DNA from: Saprospiraceae bacterium
GTDB lineage: Bacteria > Bacteroidota > Bacteroidia > Chitinophagales > Saprospiraceae
Assembly: GCA_022448955.1 (NCBI GenBank)
Contig: JAKVCU010000003.1
Span: 1-64,000 of the forward strand
Direction: 5' to 3'
DNA: 64,000 nucleotides
The notes under the pieces were generated by a model that was not told the DNA's origin, made no database searches, and worked only from the letters and a program-made list of their open reading frames with translations. Every line of letters starts with the position of its first letter. Positions within the stretch are counted from its first letter, which is position 1. The position numbers were made by a program, and so were the translations under genes. Below, piece after piece: positions 37,902 through 46,481 of the stretch.

Positions 37902-39017
37902 TTAGGAGTTGCTTATATTGCCTTCCTCATCATTTTTCCAACGAGCACCGTATTGTTCGACTAATATGTTGTCGAAATAATCAGCCCTTTCGAAAAGATG
38001 TTTAAATAATTGTATCCCTGTATCTACATTGAGGTAGCGGTCGTAAATAAGCAAAGACAATATAATATCTTTTCCTTTAATACTGAAATTGAGGCCTTCA
38101 ATTTCATAGTTTTGTTTGAGTAGATATTCGTAAAGGGGCTTTATTTTTTCTTTATCTCTAGGCAATAAACAAAGATAAGCATCTCCAGTGATAAGACCTG
38201 TCTTTTCGTAATAAGAAATACTTATTTTTGCACTGCCTTCTTCGATTTCCCAATTATTAGGGCCAATTCTAGATAGTTGCACTTGATGTCCAACCTCCTG
38301 TAGTAGTTGTTCTATGGTTTGATTAACACCAATTGGCTCGTATTGTTCCACTTGTGAGGGTAACAACAATTTTGTACCGCAAAATGGACAATATCCGGCG
38401 TCAAGTGTTTGCTCGCTTACTAAGTTAGAACAGCTATGACAGCGAATGCTGATCAAGGGCTTAACTTTTTTATATTCTTCTAGAACCTCATATAGATAAT
38501 TAACTGGTAAAGAGAAGCCGATATTGTCTCCATCTTCAATAATAAAGGTATTTACACCCACAATTTCGCCTGAAAGATTAACTAAAGGTCCACCACTGTT
38601 CCCTGGGTTTAGGGCAGCATCATGCTGAATATAGTTGATGTCCCCTCTCTCATGTAGCACGTTCGAAATAATTCCTTGAGTGGCAGAATATTTCAATCCA
38701 AATGGATGACCTACGGCCAAAATGCGGTCTCCTTGGTTTATCTCTTTATCTACAGCCAACTTGATTAAGGGAAAATCCTGCGTTTTTGTAGAAGCTATTT
38801 CTATAAAAGCTAAATCATAACTTTCATCAATAAAAAGCACCTTTGCCAATTGACGTTCTAGATGAGTACTCTTAATGATTACTTCACTATTGTCTCTTAC
38901 TACATGCTCATTAGTTACAATCAAGTTGTAGTCTTTTAGTAAAAAGCCAGTTCCCGTGCTGTAAGGAGTTGCGATTTGAATTACAACACTACTGTAGAGG
39001 TCAATAACTTCGTTCAT
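37902..39017 (-). CDS. Cytoplasmic trypsin-like protease with zinc ribbon and YbjN-like domain
   Basis: A 371-residue protein of unusual architecture. Residues 1-185 are a trypsin-like (S1/HtrA-type) domain with full triad H38 (TNEHVV), D68 (YDLAFI) and S141 (GNSGGP). A zinc ribbon follows (C193-C196, C210-C213). Residues about 225-355 resemble the YbjN/CesT-like fold, which binds proteins. There is no signal peptide when started at the ATG 39017 (a TTG upstream adds 13 residues), so unlike DegP it should stay in the cytoplasm, and it lacks PDZ domains. A role as an intracellular quality-control or effector protease is inferred. Stands alone. Confidence 0.8.
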   Translation of the reverse strand: MNEVIDLYSSVVIQIATPYSTGTGFLLKDYNLIVTNEHVVRDNSEVIIKSTHLERQLAKVLFIDESYDLAFIEIASTKTQDFPLIKLAVDKEINQGDRILAVGHPFGLKYSATQGIISNVLHERGDINYIQHDAALNPGNSGGPLVNLSGEIVGVNTFIIEDGDNIGFSLPVNYLYEVLEEYKKVKPLISIRCHSCSNLVSEQTLDAGYCPFCGTKLLLPSQVEQYEPIGVNQTIEQLLQEVGHQVQLSRIGPNNWEIEEGSAKISISYYEKTGLITGDAYLCLLPRDKEKIKPLYEYLLKQNYEIEGLNFSIKGKDIILSLLIYDRYLNVDTGIQLFKHLFERADYFDNILVEQYGARWKNDEEGNISNS

Positions 39018-39425
39018 CAAAAATGATTGTTCAATGCTTACACTTGCAATTTGCAAAAAAAAATCCCATTTTCACAAAGCTATTCGATCAAATGAGATTT
39101 TGACGATTTGTTCGGAAGTTTTTTATATTTAATCGGTATTTTCTAAGTCTTTTATTGCGCTTTTCAATTCTACCTGTACCTTTCATAACTTTTAATAAAG
39201 GTAATCTCTATAAATAATCAAAGTGACCGATTAAATATTCGTTTGTATTTTGATTTGAGTTTGATCGCTATCAAGGAGTGGAATGCTTAATATTTTGAAG
39301 ACATCTTTTTACTCAGCTCTGCCTTGCGTACTCGCCTTCATAGCTATGGCTATGAGACTCTACTGCGCCTTAAGCTGATTAAAAATCAGCTGGTTCAAAA
39401 TTCCATAAACTTAAATTACAGTGTG
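39018..39425. other. 408-base intergenic region with a GC-richer palindromic island
   Basis: Most of the gap is AT-rich. From about 39315 to 39395 composition rises sharply and holds CATAGCTATGGCTATG (nested palindromes, 39341-39356) and a perfect 8-bp hairpin AGCTGATT-AAA-AATCAGCT (39373-39391). It looks like a dispersed repeat unit, although I see no second copy in the window. No coding potential seen. Confidence 0.5.
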
Positions 39426-40067
39426 CTAAGGGAGCTCCTTATTTAACTGCCGTCTTAGTTCTTGGATATTTCCAGTCAATAGTCGAATATGTTTGGTGAT
39501 TTTTTCCACTGGCCAGTCCCACCATTGAATATCGAGTAAAAAGTCAATCTCTTCTTGAGAAAATCGTTTTTTGATCTCTTTGGCAGGATTACCACCAACA
39601 ATGGAGTAAGGGGCTACATCTTTTGTCACTACGGCTTTAGTTGCAATAATAGCACCATCGCCAATTTTCACTCCTGGCATAATCGTAGCATCGTATCCAA
39701 TCCATACATCATTGCCTATTGTGGTATTGCCTTTTGTGGGATAAGACTTGCCTACCATCGCCTCTTCCCATCCATCTCCAAAAATAGCAAAGGGATAACT
39801 TGACACACTTTCGTGTAAATGATTGGCTCCATTCATTATAAAGGTGACACCAGAAGCAATCATACAAAATTTGCCTATGATCAATTGATCACCGATGAAA
39901 TCAAAGTGGTACTTGACATTCTTTTCGAAATTTGCTACGTCTTCAAAGTCATCGTAATAGGTGTAATCACCTATTTGGATATTTGGATGATTTATAATGT
40001 TTTTTAAAAAACACAAACGATCATAATGAACTAATGGAAATATTGTACTTGGATTGGGGCCTTGCAT
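39426..40067 (-). CDS. Vat/CatB-like xenobiotic O-acetyltransferase
   Basis: A 213-residue left-handed beta-helix (hexapeptide repeat) acetyltransferase using acetyl-CoA. The sequence is close to Vat streptogramin A acetyltransferases: IGDQLIIGKFCMIASGVTF, then FIMNGANH with the catalytic histidine H83, the acceptor-side loop YPFAIFGDGW, IGNDVWIGYDATIMPGVKIG and VGGNPAKEIKKRF. The C-terminal WWDWP segment is also family-like. It is transcribed with map, starting two bases downstream of it. Resistance is possible but chromosomal homologues may acetylate other alcohols. Confidence 0.88.
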   Translation of the reverse strand: MQGPNPSTIFPLVHYDRLCFLKNIINHPNIQIGDYTYYDDFEDVANFEKNVKYHFDFIGDQLIIGKFCMIASGVTFIMNGANHLHESVSSYPFAIFGDGWEEAMVGKSYPTKGNTTIGNDVWIGYDATIMPGVKIGDGAIIATKAVVTKDVAPYSIVGGNPAKEIKKRFSQEEIDFLLDIQWWDWPVEKITKHIRLLTGNIQELRRQLNKELP

Positions 40068-40069
40068 CT

Positions 40070-40828
40070 TTAAATACCATTTTCTATCGTCAAAATTATG
40101 GGTTCACCTTCTGTGACAACAATGGTATGCTCATGTTGTGCAACAAAGCTATCATCATCAGTTGATAGTGTCCATCCATCTTCTTCTTCATAAACGTACT
40201 TGGCACCTGTCGAAATAAAGGTTTCGATAGCGACAACAGCATTTTTTGTAAACCGCTCTCTATTAAAAAGATCACGATAACATGGAATTTCGTCAGGACT
40301 TTCATGAAGCTTACGGCCAATTCCATGACCACAGATGTTACGAATAACTTGAAAACCACGTTTTCTTGCCTCCTTCTCGATTAATCCACCAACTGCTGAG
40401 ATTCGAACGCCATGTTTGATTTTGGCTAAAGCCAAATGCAGAATATCTTGAGAGGCCCGGACGAGAGGCTGCAAGTTTTGATAGTCTTGCCCAAGAATGA
40501 AAGAGCCTCCATTATCTGCATAAAAGCCATTGAGTTCGGCAGAAACATCGATATTGACTAGGTCGCCTTCTTTTAGAATACGATGCTCACTTGGAATACC
40601 ATGGCATGCCTCATGATTGATACTGATACAGGTCCATCCAGGGAAGTTATAATCTTTCTTTGGTGCAGGATTAGCACCAAAAGATTGGAGAATTTGATAG
40701 CCATATTCATCAATTTCTTTTGTAGACATACCAACCCCTGCATAGGCCTGCATTTTGCGTAAAGCAATCGCTACCGCGTCTGCAGCAGCTTTTAGGCCAT
40801 TCATTTCTTCTATGGTTTGTATGGACAT
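40070..40828 (-). CDS. map: Type I methionine aminopeptidase
   Basis: A 252-residue enzyme that removes the N-terminal methionine from new proteins. All five metal ligands are present: D94 (NIDVS), D105 (YADNGG), H168 (GHGIG), E202 (AIETF) and E233 (QHEHT); H76 is the substrate-side histidine in HEACHG. There is no N-terminal zinc-finger extension, as expected for a bacterial type Ia enzyme. Unlike the common ribosomal-operon location near secY and infA, this copy sits with a Vat-like acetyltransferase, so it may be a second, accessory map gene. Confidence 0.92.
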   Translation of the reverse strand: MSIQTIEEMNGLKAAADAVAIALRKMQAYAGVGMSTKEIDEYGYQILQSFGANPAPKKDYNFPGWTCISINHEACHGIPSEHRILKEGDLVNIDVSAELNGFYADNGGSFILGQDYQNLQPLVRASQDILHLALAKIKHGVRISAVGGLIEKEARKRGFQVIRNICGHGIGRKLHESPDEIPCYRDLFNRERFTKNAVVAIETFISTGAKYVYEEEDGWTLSTDDDSFVAQHEHTIVVTEGEPIILTIENGI

Positions 40829-41106
40829 GACGGATTATCAATTTTGAACAGCAAATATAATTATATATTTCCCTTCTAGACAAACAATAAAGGCTACTAA
40901 ATCCAAATTGTAAATGCAGGTGCATAATACTTTAATAAGGCTTTATTATCCTTGGATGTAGCACATTAATGGAGCTTTTATAAAATCTAATCAATATTCC
41001 TTCAGTATTTTTAGATAAAGTAGGCATTCTTTATTCAAAGAATAGCAGGATTTGATAGTATTCTGTTTGATTATATTTTGTGCATTGTTCAATGAGATGA
41101 TTTTCT

Positions 41107-43419
41107 TTAAAGGACTACAATTTCATCAATGGCAATGATACTATTTTGCCCTGCTCGGTGATGACCTTTTCCTAAAGGACGATGGCCGTAGGCTTTTATT
41201 TTTATTGTTGAAAGTCTAATTGGATCAAAAGTAACCTTATTGTTTATTTTGTTTCGACCTTGTTTCAAACTTTTCTCAAGTTGGTCTACCTGCCCAAGTA
41301 ATAAAAAATCAATGCCATTTTTACTTCCCCATATTTCTATTTTCTTTGGCGGATAAATGCCTGATATGGTATATCTTAATGAATTAAAATTCACTTCTTT
41401 AATCAAAGTGGGGCTTTCAAAATCTATGGAAGTGGAAAAGTCATTCTTAAACTTCAACCAGTTTTTGTCGCTTACATGTAATCTAGCATAACTTAAATCA
41501 GTTAATGCCGGGTATAGTTTTCCTTTTTCCCCCTTTACTATTTGATTTGCTGCTAAATGAATAGGAAAATCCATAGTCGATAAATATCCAACGGGCACTG
41601 AATCTTTAAAGGCTCTAGCTTTCAGCTGGGTTGATGTATGGACAGTAAAAGGTTGATGGTATACGGCATCTTCAATTGAGGGTTCGTCTCCATTCAGTGT
41701 GTAATGAATAGCTAAATTGTTAACTTCCGTTTTTAAACTGAATACTATTTCCTGACCATTTCCATTGTGATCTATCCATGGACTAAAAGCGCTCACGGCA
41801 TAGCGAATACCTTGGGCATCTAACTTTTTAAATTGCGTGAGTAATCTATTGGAAAAATCGTCCCAGTCTTTAACTTCTTGCTGAGTCCAGGCATTTTCAG
41901 CAATCGCATAAATTCTAGGAAAAGTCATGTAGGTTAATTTGCTCCAATCACTAATTGACTCTGTCCATAAATTACCTTGGATACCTTTAACTAATGTAGC
42001 TTCCTCTTCCGTCAACTCCTCTGGTATTACTTGATAATGATAAGCACTTGATAGCAGTGATTGTGAATAGCCTAGGTTAGGTTCAAGGTCATCATGGCCT
42101 TGTTTCAAATCCAAGTAACAATAGGCATTAGGCGTCATGATAACCTCATGCCCCGCTTTTGCTGACGTGATACCACCTTTTTCTCCTCTCCATGACATAA
42201 CTACTGCATTAGGTGCAAGGCCACCCTCTAGGATTTCATCCCAGCCAATCATTACTCGTCCGCGAGCATTGATTATTTTCTCGATCCGATTTATAAAATA
42301 GCTTTGCAATTCTTCTTCATTTGCCAAAGCCTCCTCCTTTATCCTTTTTTGAGCATGAGGATCCACTTTCCACTGGCTTTTATTACATTCATCACCTCCA
42401 ATATGGATATATTTAGAAGGGAAAATATCCATAATTTCATTCAACATTTTCTCAGCAAACTCGAAAGTCTCTTCTTTTCCTGGGTTGTAGGTATTGTTTT
42501 TAAAAACTCCTCCTGTTGCTACAAAGGGCGCGGCGTTTACACAACCAATTTCTGGGTAAGCCGCGATAGTAGCCTGCGCATGTCCAGGCATATCGATTTC
42601 AGGAATAACTTCAATGAATCGTTCTTTTGCGTAAGCAATAATTTCTTTAATTTCTTCTTGGGTGTAAAATCCGCCATAAGTGGCTTTTTCTCCTTCTTTC
42701 TGAACCGGTCTGCCCCACCAATCAGAGATGGTTTCATCTCGATTATTATAATCGACACGCCATGCTCCAACTTCGGTAAGCTTTGGATAGTTTTTAATTT
42801 CGATTCTCCATCCTTGGTCATCTGTTAAGTGCCAGTGAAATCGATTAAGTTTCAACTCCGCCATGAAGTCTAAAACCTTTTTTACTTGTTCAGGCTCAAA
42901 AAAATGTCTAGACACATCTAACATATATCCCCGCCATCCAAAAGCTGGCTCATCTTCAACATGAATGGCTGGTACTAAGCATTCATCCATGGCTTGTTGA
43001 TTTTTGGAATAGAAAGAAGCTGGCATCAATTGATGCAAACTTTGTAAAGCATAAAAGAATCCAGCTCCCGAACTGGCTTTTAGCAAAATATTTCCTTTTG
43101 AAATACTTAGAATATAGCCTTCCTCTTTTATAGCCTGATCTGTTGAAAAGATAATATCCCCTTTGCCTTGATTGATCAAAACTTTAGGCATCCAACCACA
43201 CTTTTCTTTAAGGGAGGAAAAAACAAGCCGAAAAGTTTCTGCTTGTTGCTTATTCTCTACAAGGATTTTTGTATTTCTATTGATTGAGAAATAGCCATTC
43301 CCATTTGTTTGTTGATAGGGTGCGGGAATGATTGCTGCAGTTCCTACATCTGAAGAAGTAGTGGTACAACCGATAGAGAATACCATCACAATCATCATAA
43401 TTATATTCGATCTATCCAT
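41107..43419 (-). CDS. GH20 beta-N-acetylhexosaminidase lipoprotein
   Basis: A 770-residue exoglycosidase releasing N-acetylglucosamine or N-acetylgalactosamine from glycans or chitin oligomers. The N-terminus has a lipoprotein-like signal with Cys18 (MVFSIGCT). Next come a GH20b domain (about 30-155), the catalytic barrel with HWHLTDDQGWR, the Asp-Glu pair in HIGGDECNK (about 341-342), and a C-terminal region with a CHB_HEX-like stretch and a carbohydrate-binding F5/8-like module ending ENSIIAIDEIVVL-like sequence. It is probably surface-anchored or periplasmic. Stands alone; no chitinase is in the window. Confidence 0.92.
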   Translation of the reverse strand: MDRSNIIMMIVMVFSIGCTTTSSDVGTAAIIPAPYQQTNGNGYFSINRNTKILVENKQQAETFRLVFSSLKEKCGWMPKVLINQGKGDIIFSTDQAIKEEGYILSISKGNILLKASSGAGFFYALQSLHQLMPASFYSKNQQAMDECLVPAIHVEDEPAFGWRGYMLDVSRHFFEPEQVKKVLDFMAELKLNRFHWHLTDDQGWRIEIKNYPKLTEVGAWRVDYNNRDETISDWWGRPVQKEGEKATYGGFYTQEEIKEIIAYAKERFIEVIPEIDMPGHAQATIAAYPEIGCVNAAPFVATGGVFKNNTYNPGKEETFEFAEKMLNEIMDIFPSKYIHIGGDECNKSQWKVDPHAQKRIKEEALANEEELQSYFINRIEKIINARGRVMIGWDEILEGGLAPNAVVMSWRGEKGGITSAKAGHEVIMTPNAYCYLDLKQGHDDLEPNLGYSQSLLSSAYHYQVIPEELTEEEATLVKGIQGNLWTESISDWSKLTYMTFPRIYAIAENAWTQQEVKDWDDFSNRLLTQFKKLDAQGIRYAVSAFSPWIDHNGNGQEIVFSLKTEVNNLAIHYTLNGDEPSIEDAVYHQPFTVHTSTQLKARAFKDSVPVGYLSTMDFPIHLAANQIVKGEKGKLYPALTDLSYARLHVSDKNWLKFKNDFSTSIDFESPTLIKEVNFNSLRYTISGIYPPKKIEIWGSKNGIDFLLLGQVDQLEKSLKQGRNKINNKVTFDPIRLSTIKIKAYGHRPLGKGHHRAGQNSIIAIDEIVVL

Positions 43420-43750
43420 AAGCTTTTCCTTGTTTATTTTATTGAATGGTTAGTTGGTAGAGCCGTGAATAATGTTTTCCAGACTATAACTATAAGATAC
43501 TTTCTTGTTGATTGAAATGATCTTAGTTCACCAATAAGACTCAAACTAGTCTCGTCAATTGTCCTAACCACAAAGTAACAATTGTCAAAATAAAAATATT
43601 GGTTAGGTAATTATTGATTTATACATCACTACTTTTCTTTTTCGATTTGTATTTTTTGACTAGGATCATATGTGTAGAAGAGCTCATTTGGAATGATAGG
43701 GTGAAATAAATGGAGAGAACTTTAAATATGAAGAAAAGACTATGCCTACC
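43420..43750. other. 331-base intergenic region upstream of the hexosaminidase
   Basis: Holds two direct copies of CAATTGTC (43556-43563 and 43579-43586) and an inverted pair CCTAACC (43563-43569) with GGTTAGG (43601-43607). These could be a regulator site for the leftward hexosaminidase gene. No coding potential and no clear terminator for the VOC gene seen. Confidence 0.4.
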
Positions 43751-44368
43751 TTAGCTTACTTTTTCATAAATCAGCTTTTGTATTCCATTGCCAACGAATA
43801 GTTCAAGTATTTCATCCTTGCATAATTCTTTTATCACTGGAACAAGGTTTTCATCTGTACCAAATGATATGTGCTTTATTTTTTTAATGCCATTTGGATG
43901 AATAAAGTTTTTAGGTTTTGGGTCTGTATTGAAGTATGTCATTAGAAATGGAAGTCTGAGATTATATGGAAAGAGAAGCTTCCATTTAAGTACTCTATTT
44001 AAAGGGTCAATCCTTTTGCTCTTTGTCTTAAAAAAAGTAATTCCATATTCTTTTAAGATATTTTCTTCTCTTCTGAAATCCGTCTCATAATTTTCAAAGC
44101 ATATTTCAAAAAAGCCTTCTTTTTCTTTTTCCCAATGCTCAAACCTATCTACCACCTTTCCTTTTCCCCATAATCTCAAGATTAATTTGATGAAAATGGA
44201 GACTGGTGCTTTATTGAGTAGCTCTATGTAAGGACCTTCTGAGAAATAAATCAAAGCATTATGAGGTTTATTTTTTGAACCATATTCAACCTTAAACCCC
44301 TTTTTTCTAAATTCATTTACGGAGTTTTTTAGATTATTCACCTTGTATAAAACATGACTCACTTTCAT
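43751..44368 (-). CDS. VOC superfamily (glyoxalase-like) protein
   Basis: A 205-residue protein of the vicinal oxygen chelate superfamily, glyoxalase-3-like: it opens with SHVLYKVNNLKNSVNEFRKKGFKVEYG, the usual first beta-alpha-beta unit, and has a second such unit later with HISFGTDENLVPVIKELCKD. The length matches the single-chain two-module form. Metal ligands are plausible at the first His and a Glu near LLNKA but cannot be fixed. The substrate is unknown. It lies 76 bases downstream of the AraC regulator on the same strand and may be in its transcript. Confidence 0.7.
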   Translation of the reverse strand: MKVSHVLYKVNNLKNSVNEFRKKGFKVEYGSKNKPHNALIYFSEGPYIELLNKAPVSIFIKLILRLWGKGKVVDRFEHWEKEKEGFFEICFENYETDFRREENILKEYGITFFKTKSKRIDPLNRVLKWKLLFPYNLRLPFLMTYFNTDPKPKNFIHPNGIKKIKHISFGTDENLVPVIKELCKDEILELFVGNGIQKLIYEKVS

Positions 44369-44444
44369 TTTTCTGAATTGATGGGTGATGATCTTGTATA
44401 TAGCGCATGATCAGCTCTTGCTAGGCATGATGCTATATTTGGAG

Positions 44445-45362
44445 TTAGAATTTTGATTGCTTGTTAACGAATTGTTTAGGGGTCAAACCCTCATGCTTTT
44501 TAAATAATCTAGTAAAATAATTAGGGCTGGAAAAACCTACCGCATAGGCCGTTTCTTTAACGGACAATTTTTCTTCTACTAAAAGTCTTTTGCTAATTTT
44601 TAATCGTTCATTAATAATAAGTTGATAAGGAGACATTCCTAGCTCACTAACAAATGCTCGATAGAATGAAGACTTACTCATGGAAGAGATTTTGAGTAAT
44701 GCCTCGATTTGAATTTCTGTATGAATATTTTGTCGGATGAAATTGAGGATAGCAGCAAATGGGGTATTGTTCGTATTTTGATTAGCATTTTTATCCAAAA
44801 TGCTAATAGTTTGCATTTTTAAAATACATAAGACTAATTCTTTTAATAATAGCTTGATGTGTATTTCTTTGAAAGGGTCATTAGAGGTAGATAATCTGGT
44901 GATTTTTTTATGAATATTTACTAAATCTTCACTATTCTGTATGAGAATGGGATGTTCTAAAATCCGCCAATTTTTGATAAAACCCTCTTTATCTAATAGC
45001 TCATTAAATTCATGAATTTGTTTTTTGATGTATGAATTATCTATCGTCAAAGCAATACATTGAGTGGGTTTCTCAAAGCTAGCTTCTGGAAAATCAATAT
45101 TTAACTTGGAATAAGAAGGTGTAATAATGGTATTACCGGGTAGATATGCTCTATCTAATAAATCTGAAAAGCGAACTTGCTTTGTTCCTTTCAACATAGA
45201 GGTGACCGTAAAACCATTAAAACTTAGCGGAAAGTCATTGATCTCTGTCCGGGTTTCATAAATGTTTAATTCACAAGTATTAAAGTTGAACGCACGGCGC
45301 TGTTCTACTAATGTTGTAATTTGATCAAGCGGAATTAAGGGTAGGGGGTCTAATCTTTTCAT
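44445..45362 (-). CDS. AraC family transcriptional regulator
   Basis: A 305-residue regulator. The C-terminal 100 residues have the two helix-turn-helix motifs of AraC: IEALLKISSMSKSSFYRAF and the signature AYAVGFSSPNYFTRLFKKHEG ending in TPKQF. The N-terminal 190 residues resemble the AraC_N (AraC-type arabinose-independent) sensor domain of YqhC-like regulators. It is divergent from the cysteine hydrolase gene with 145 bases between, so it probably controls that gene and itself. Confidence 0.9.
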   Translation of the reverse strand: MKRLDPLPLIPLDQITTLVEQRRAFNFNTCELNIYETRTEINDFPLSFNGFTVTSMLKGTKQVRFSDLLDRAYLPGNTIITPSYSKLNIDFPEASFEKPTQCIALTIDNSYIKKQIHEFNELLDKEGFIKNWRILEHPILIQNSEDLVNIHKKITRLSTSNDPFKEIHIKLLLKELVLCILKMQTISILDKNANQNTNNTPFAAILNFIRQNIHTEIQIEALLKISSMSKSSFYRAFVSELGMSPYQLIINERLKISKRLLVEEKLSVKETAYAVGFSSPNYFTRLFKKHEGLTPKQFVNKQSKF

Positions 45363-45507
45363 CTGTTAAAAATACCTTCATCAATAGATTAATACAAGTC
45401 ATTTGGGAAGAATGTGCTAATATTTGCCAAGAATGTGGTCTTGCTATTTTGCTTAATTGCAGAATTTTGTATGGCAATAACACAATTGTTTAAATAAAAA
45501 TAATAAA

Positions 45508-46146
45508 ATGAAAAGTAAGGAAACCGCTATTGTACTAATTGAGTTCCAGAATGATTTTACTTCAGAAGGGGGGATCTTTTACGATGGTGTAAAAGATGTA
45601 ATGAATCAAACAAATATGCTGGCAAATACAGTGAGCCTTGTAGAAAAGGCCCGAGAGGCAGGCATTCAGGTGATTCATGTTCCTATTTCTTTTGCGGAAA
45701 ATTATAGCGAATTGACAAATACTCCTTACGGAATATTGAAAGGAGTGGTAGATAATGGTGCATTTAAAAAAGCAACTTGGGGAGTGAATATCGTGGATGA
45801 TTTGACACCTCAATCGGGAGATGTCGTGATTGAGGGTAAACGTGGGCTTTGTGGTTTTCATAGTACTAACTTAGACTTTATTCTAAGAAGCAGAGGAATT
45901 AAAAATGTTGCATTAGGTGGTTTTTTGACGAACTGCTGCGTAGAATCAACGATGCGCACTGCCTATGAAAATGGCTACAATGTAATAACGCTCACAGATT
46001 GTTGTGCAAGTTTGAGCATGGATGAACACAATAATGCGATTGAGAAGGATTTTCCCATGTTTAGTCAGCCTATGGAAAGTAAAGAATTTATACATATTGT
46101 ACAAGGGAAAATGGACTTAGTATTAGAAGGGAAAGGTTATGAGTAG
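45508..46146 (+). CDS. Isochorismatase-like cysteine hydrolase
   Basis: A 212-residue cysteine hydrolase. The catalytic lysine K111 (IEGKRGLCGF) and cysteine C144 (TNCCVESTMRTAYENG, second Cys) are clear, as is the cis-peptide GG before them. The usual first-strand aspartate of the D-K-C triad is replaced by E12 (VLIEFQNDF), a conservative but notable change. Substrates of this family are amides such as isochorismate, nicotinamide or ureides. The divergent AraC regulator suggests induction by a small molecule. A perfect 11-bp hairpin lies 32 bases beyond the stop. Confidence 0.88.
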   Translation: MKSKETAIVLIEFQNDFTSEGGIFYDGVKDVMNQTNMLANTVSLVEKAREAGIQVIHVPISFAENYSELTNTPYGILKGVVDNGAFKKATWGVNIVDDLTPQSGDVVIEGKRGLCGFHSTNLDFILRSRGIKNVALGGFLTNCCVESTMRTAYENGYNVITLTDCCASLSMDEHNNAIEKDFPMFSQPMESKEFIHIVQGKMDLVLEGKGYE

Positions 46147-46177
46147 CCTAAGCTATGAGGTGCATCAATAGGAGTTA

Positions 46178-46210
46178 GTCTGAATTTTTGGTTTTGCCGA
46201 AAATTCAGAC
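46178..46210. terminator. Hairpin after the cysteine hydrolase
   Basis: A perfect 11-bp inverted repeat (46178-46188 with 46200-46210, GTCTGAATTTT) with an 11-base loop. No T run follows, so termination is possible but not certain. Confidence 0.5.
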
Positions 46211-46481
46211 CGCGCTATCAAAAGATTTCAAAAATTGTTATGATAATTCCAAATCAAACTCCTCTACAGACGCACATACATATTGTCCGATTTGGTCTTC
46301 TCCAAATGATCGTATATAAATGGTAATTTAAATAGACTTGAAACCAAAGGTCAAAATCTTTTTTGCCTAAAATAGGTTTTGCTAGAAGTTTTTATTCTAA
46401 GTCATTTCTTTGACGATATCCCAATACGCTTTCCGCTTTTCTCCATCCTGTTTTAATAGTAAAAATAGATACAGATTACAA
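46211..46481. other. Leader region of the FAD/Fe-S oxidoreductase
   Basis: AT-rich spacer. The frame of the next gene extends up to a TTG at 46410, but the segment before ATG 46482 does not look like protein. I see no clear promoter. Confidence 0.4.

Noticed and set aside
42304-42828. A long open frame opposite the hexosaminidase gene
   Set aside because: It is antisense to well-conserved GH20 catalytic codons and its translation is rich in Phe, Ser and Cys with no family resemblance.
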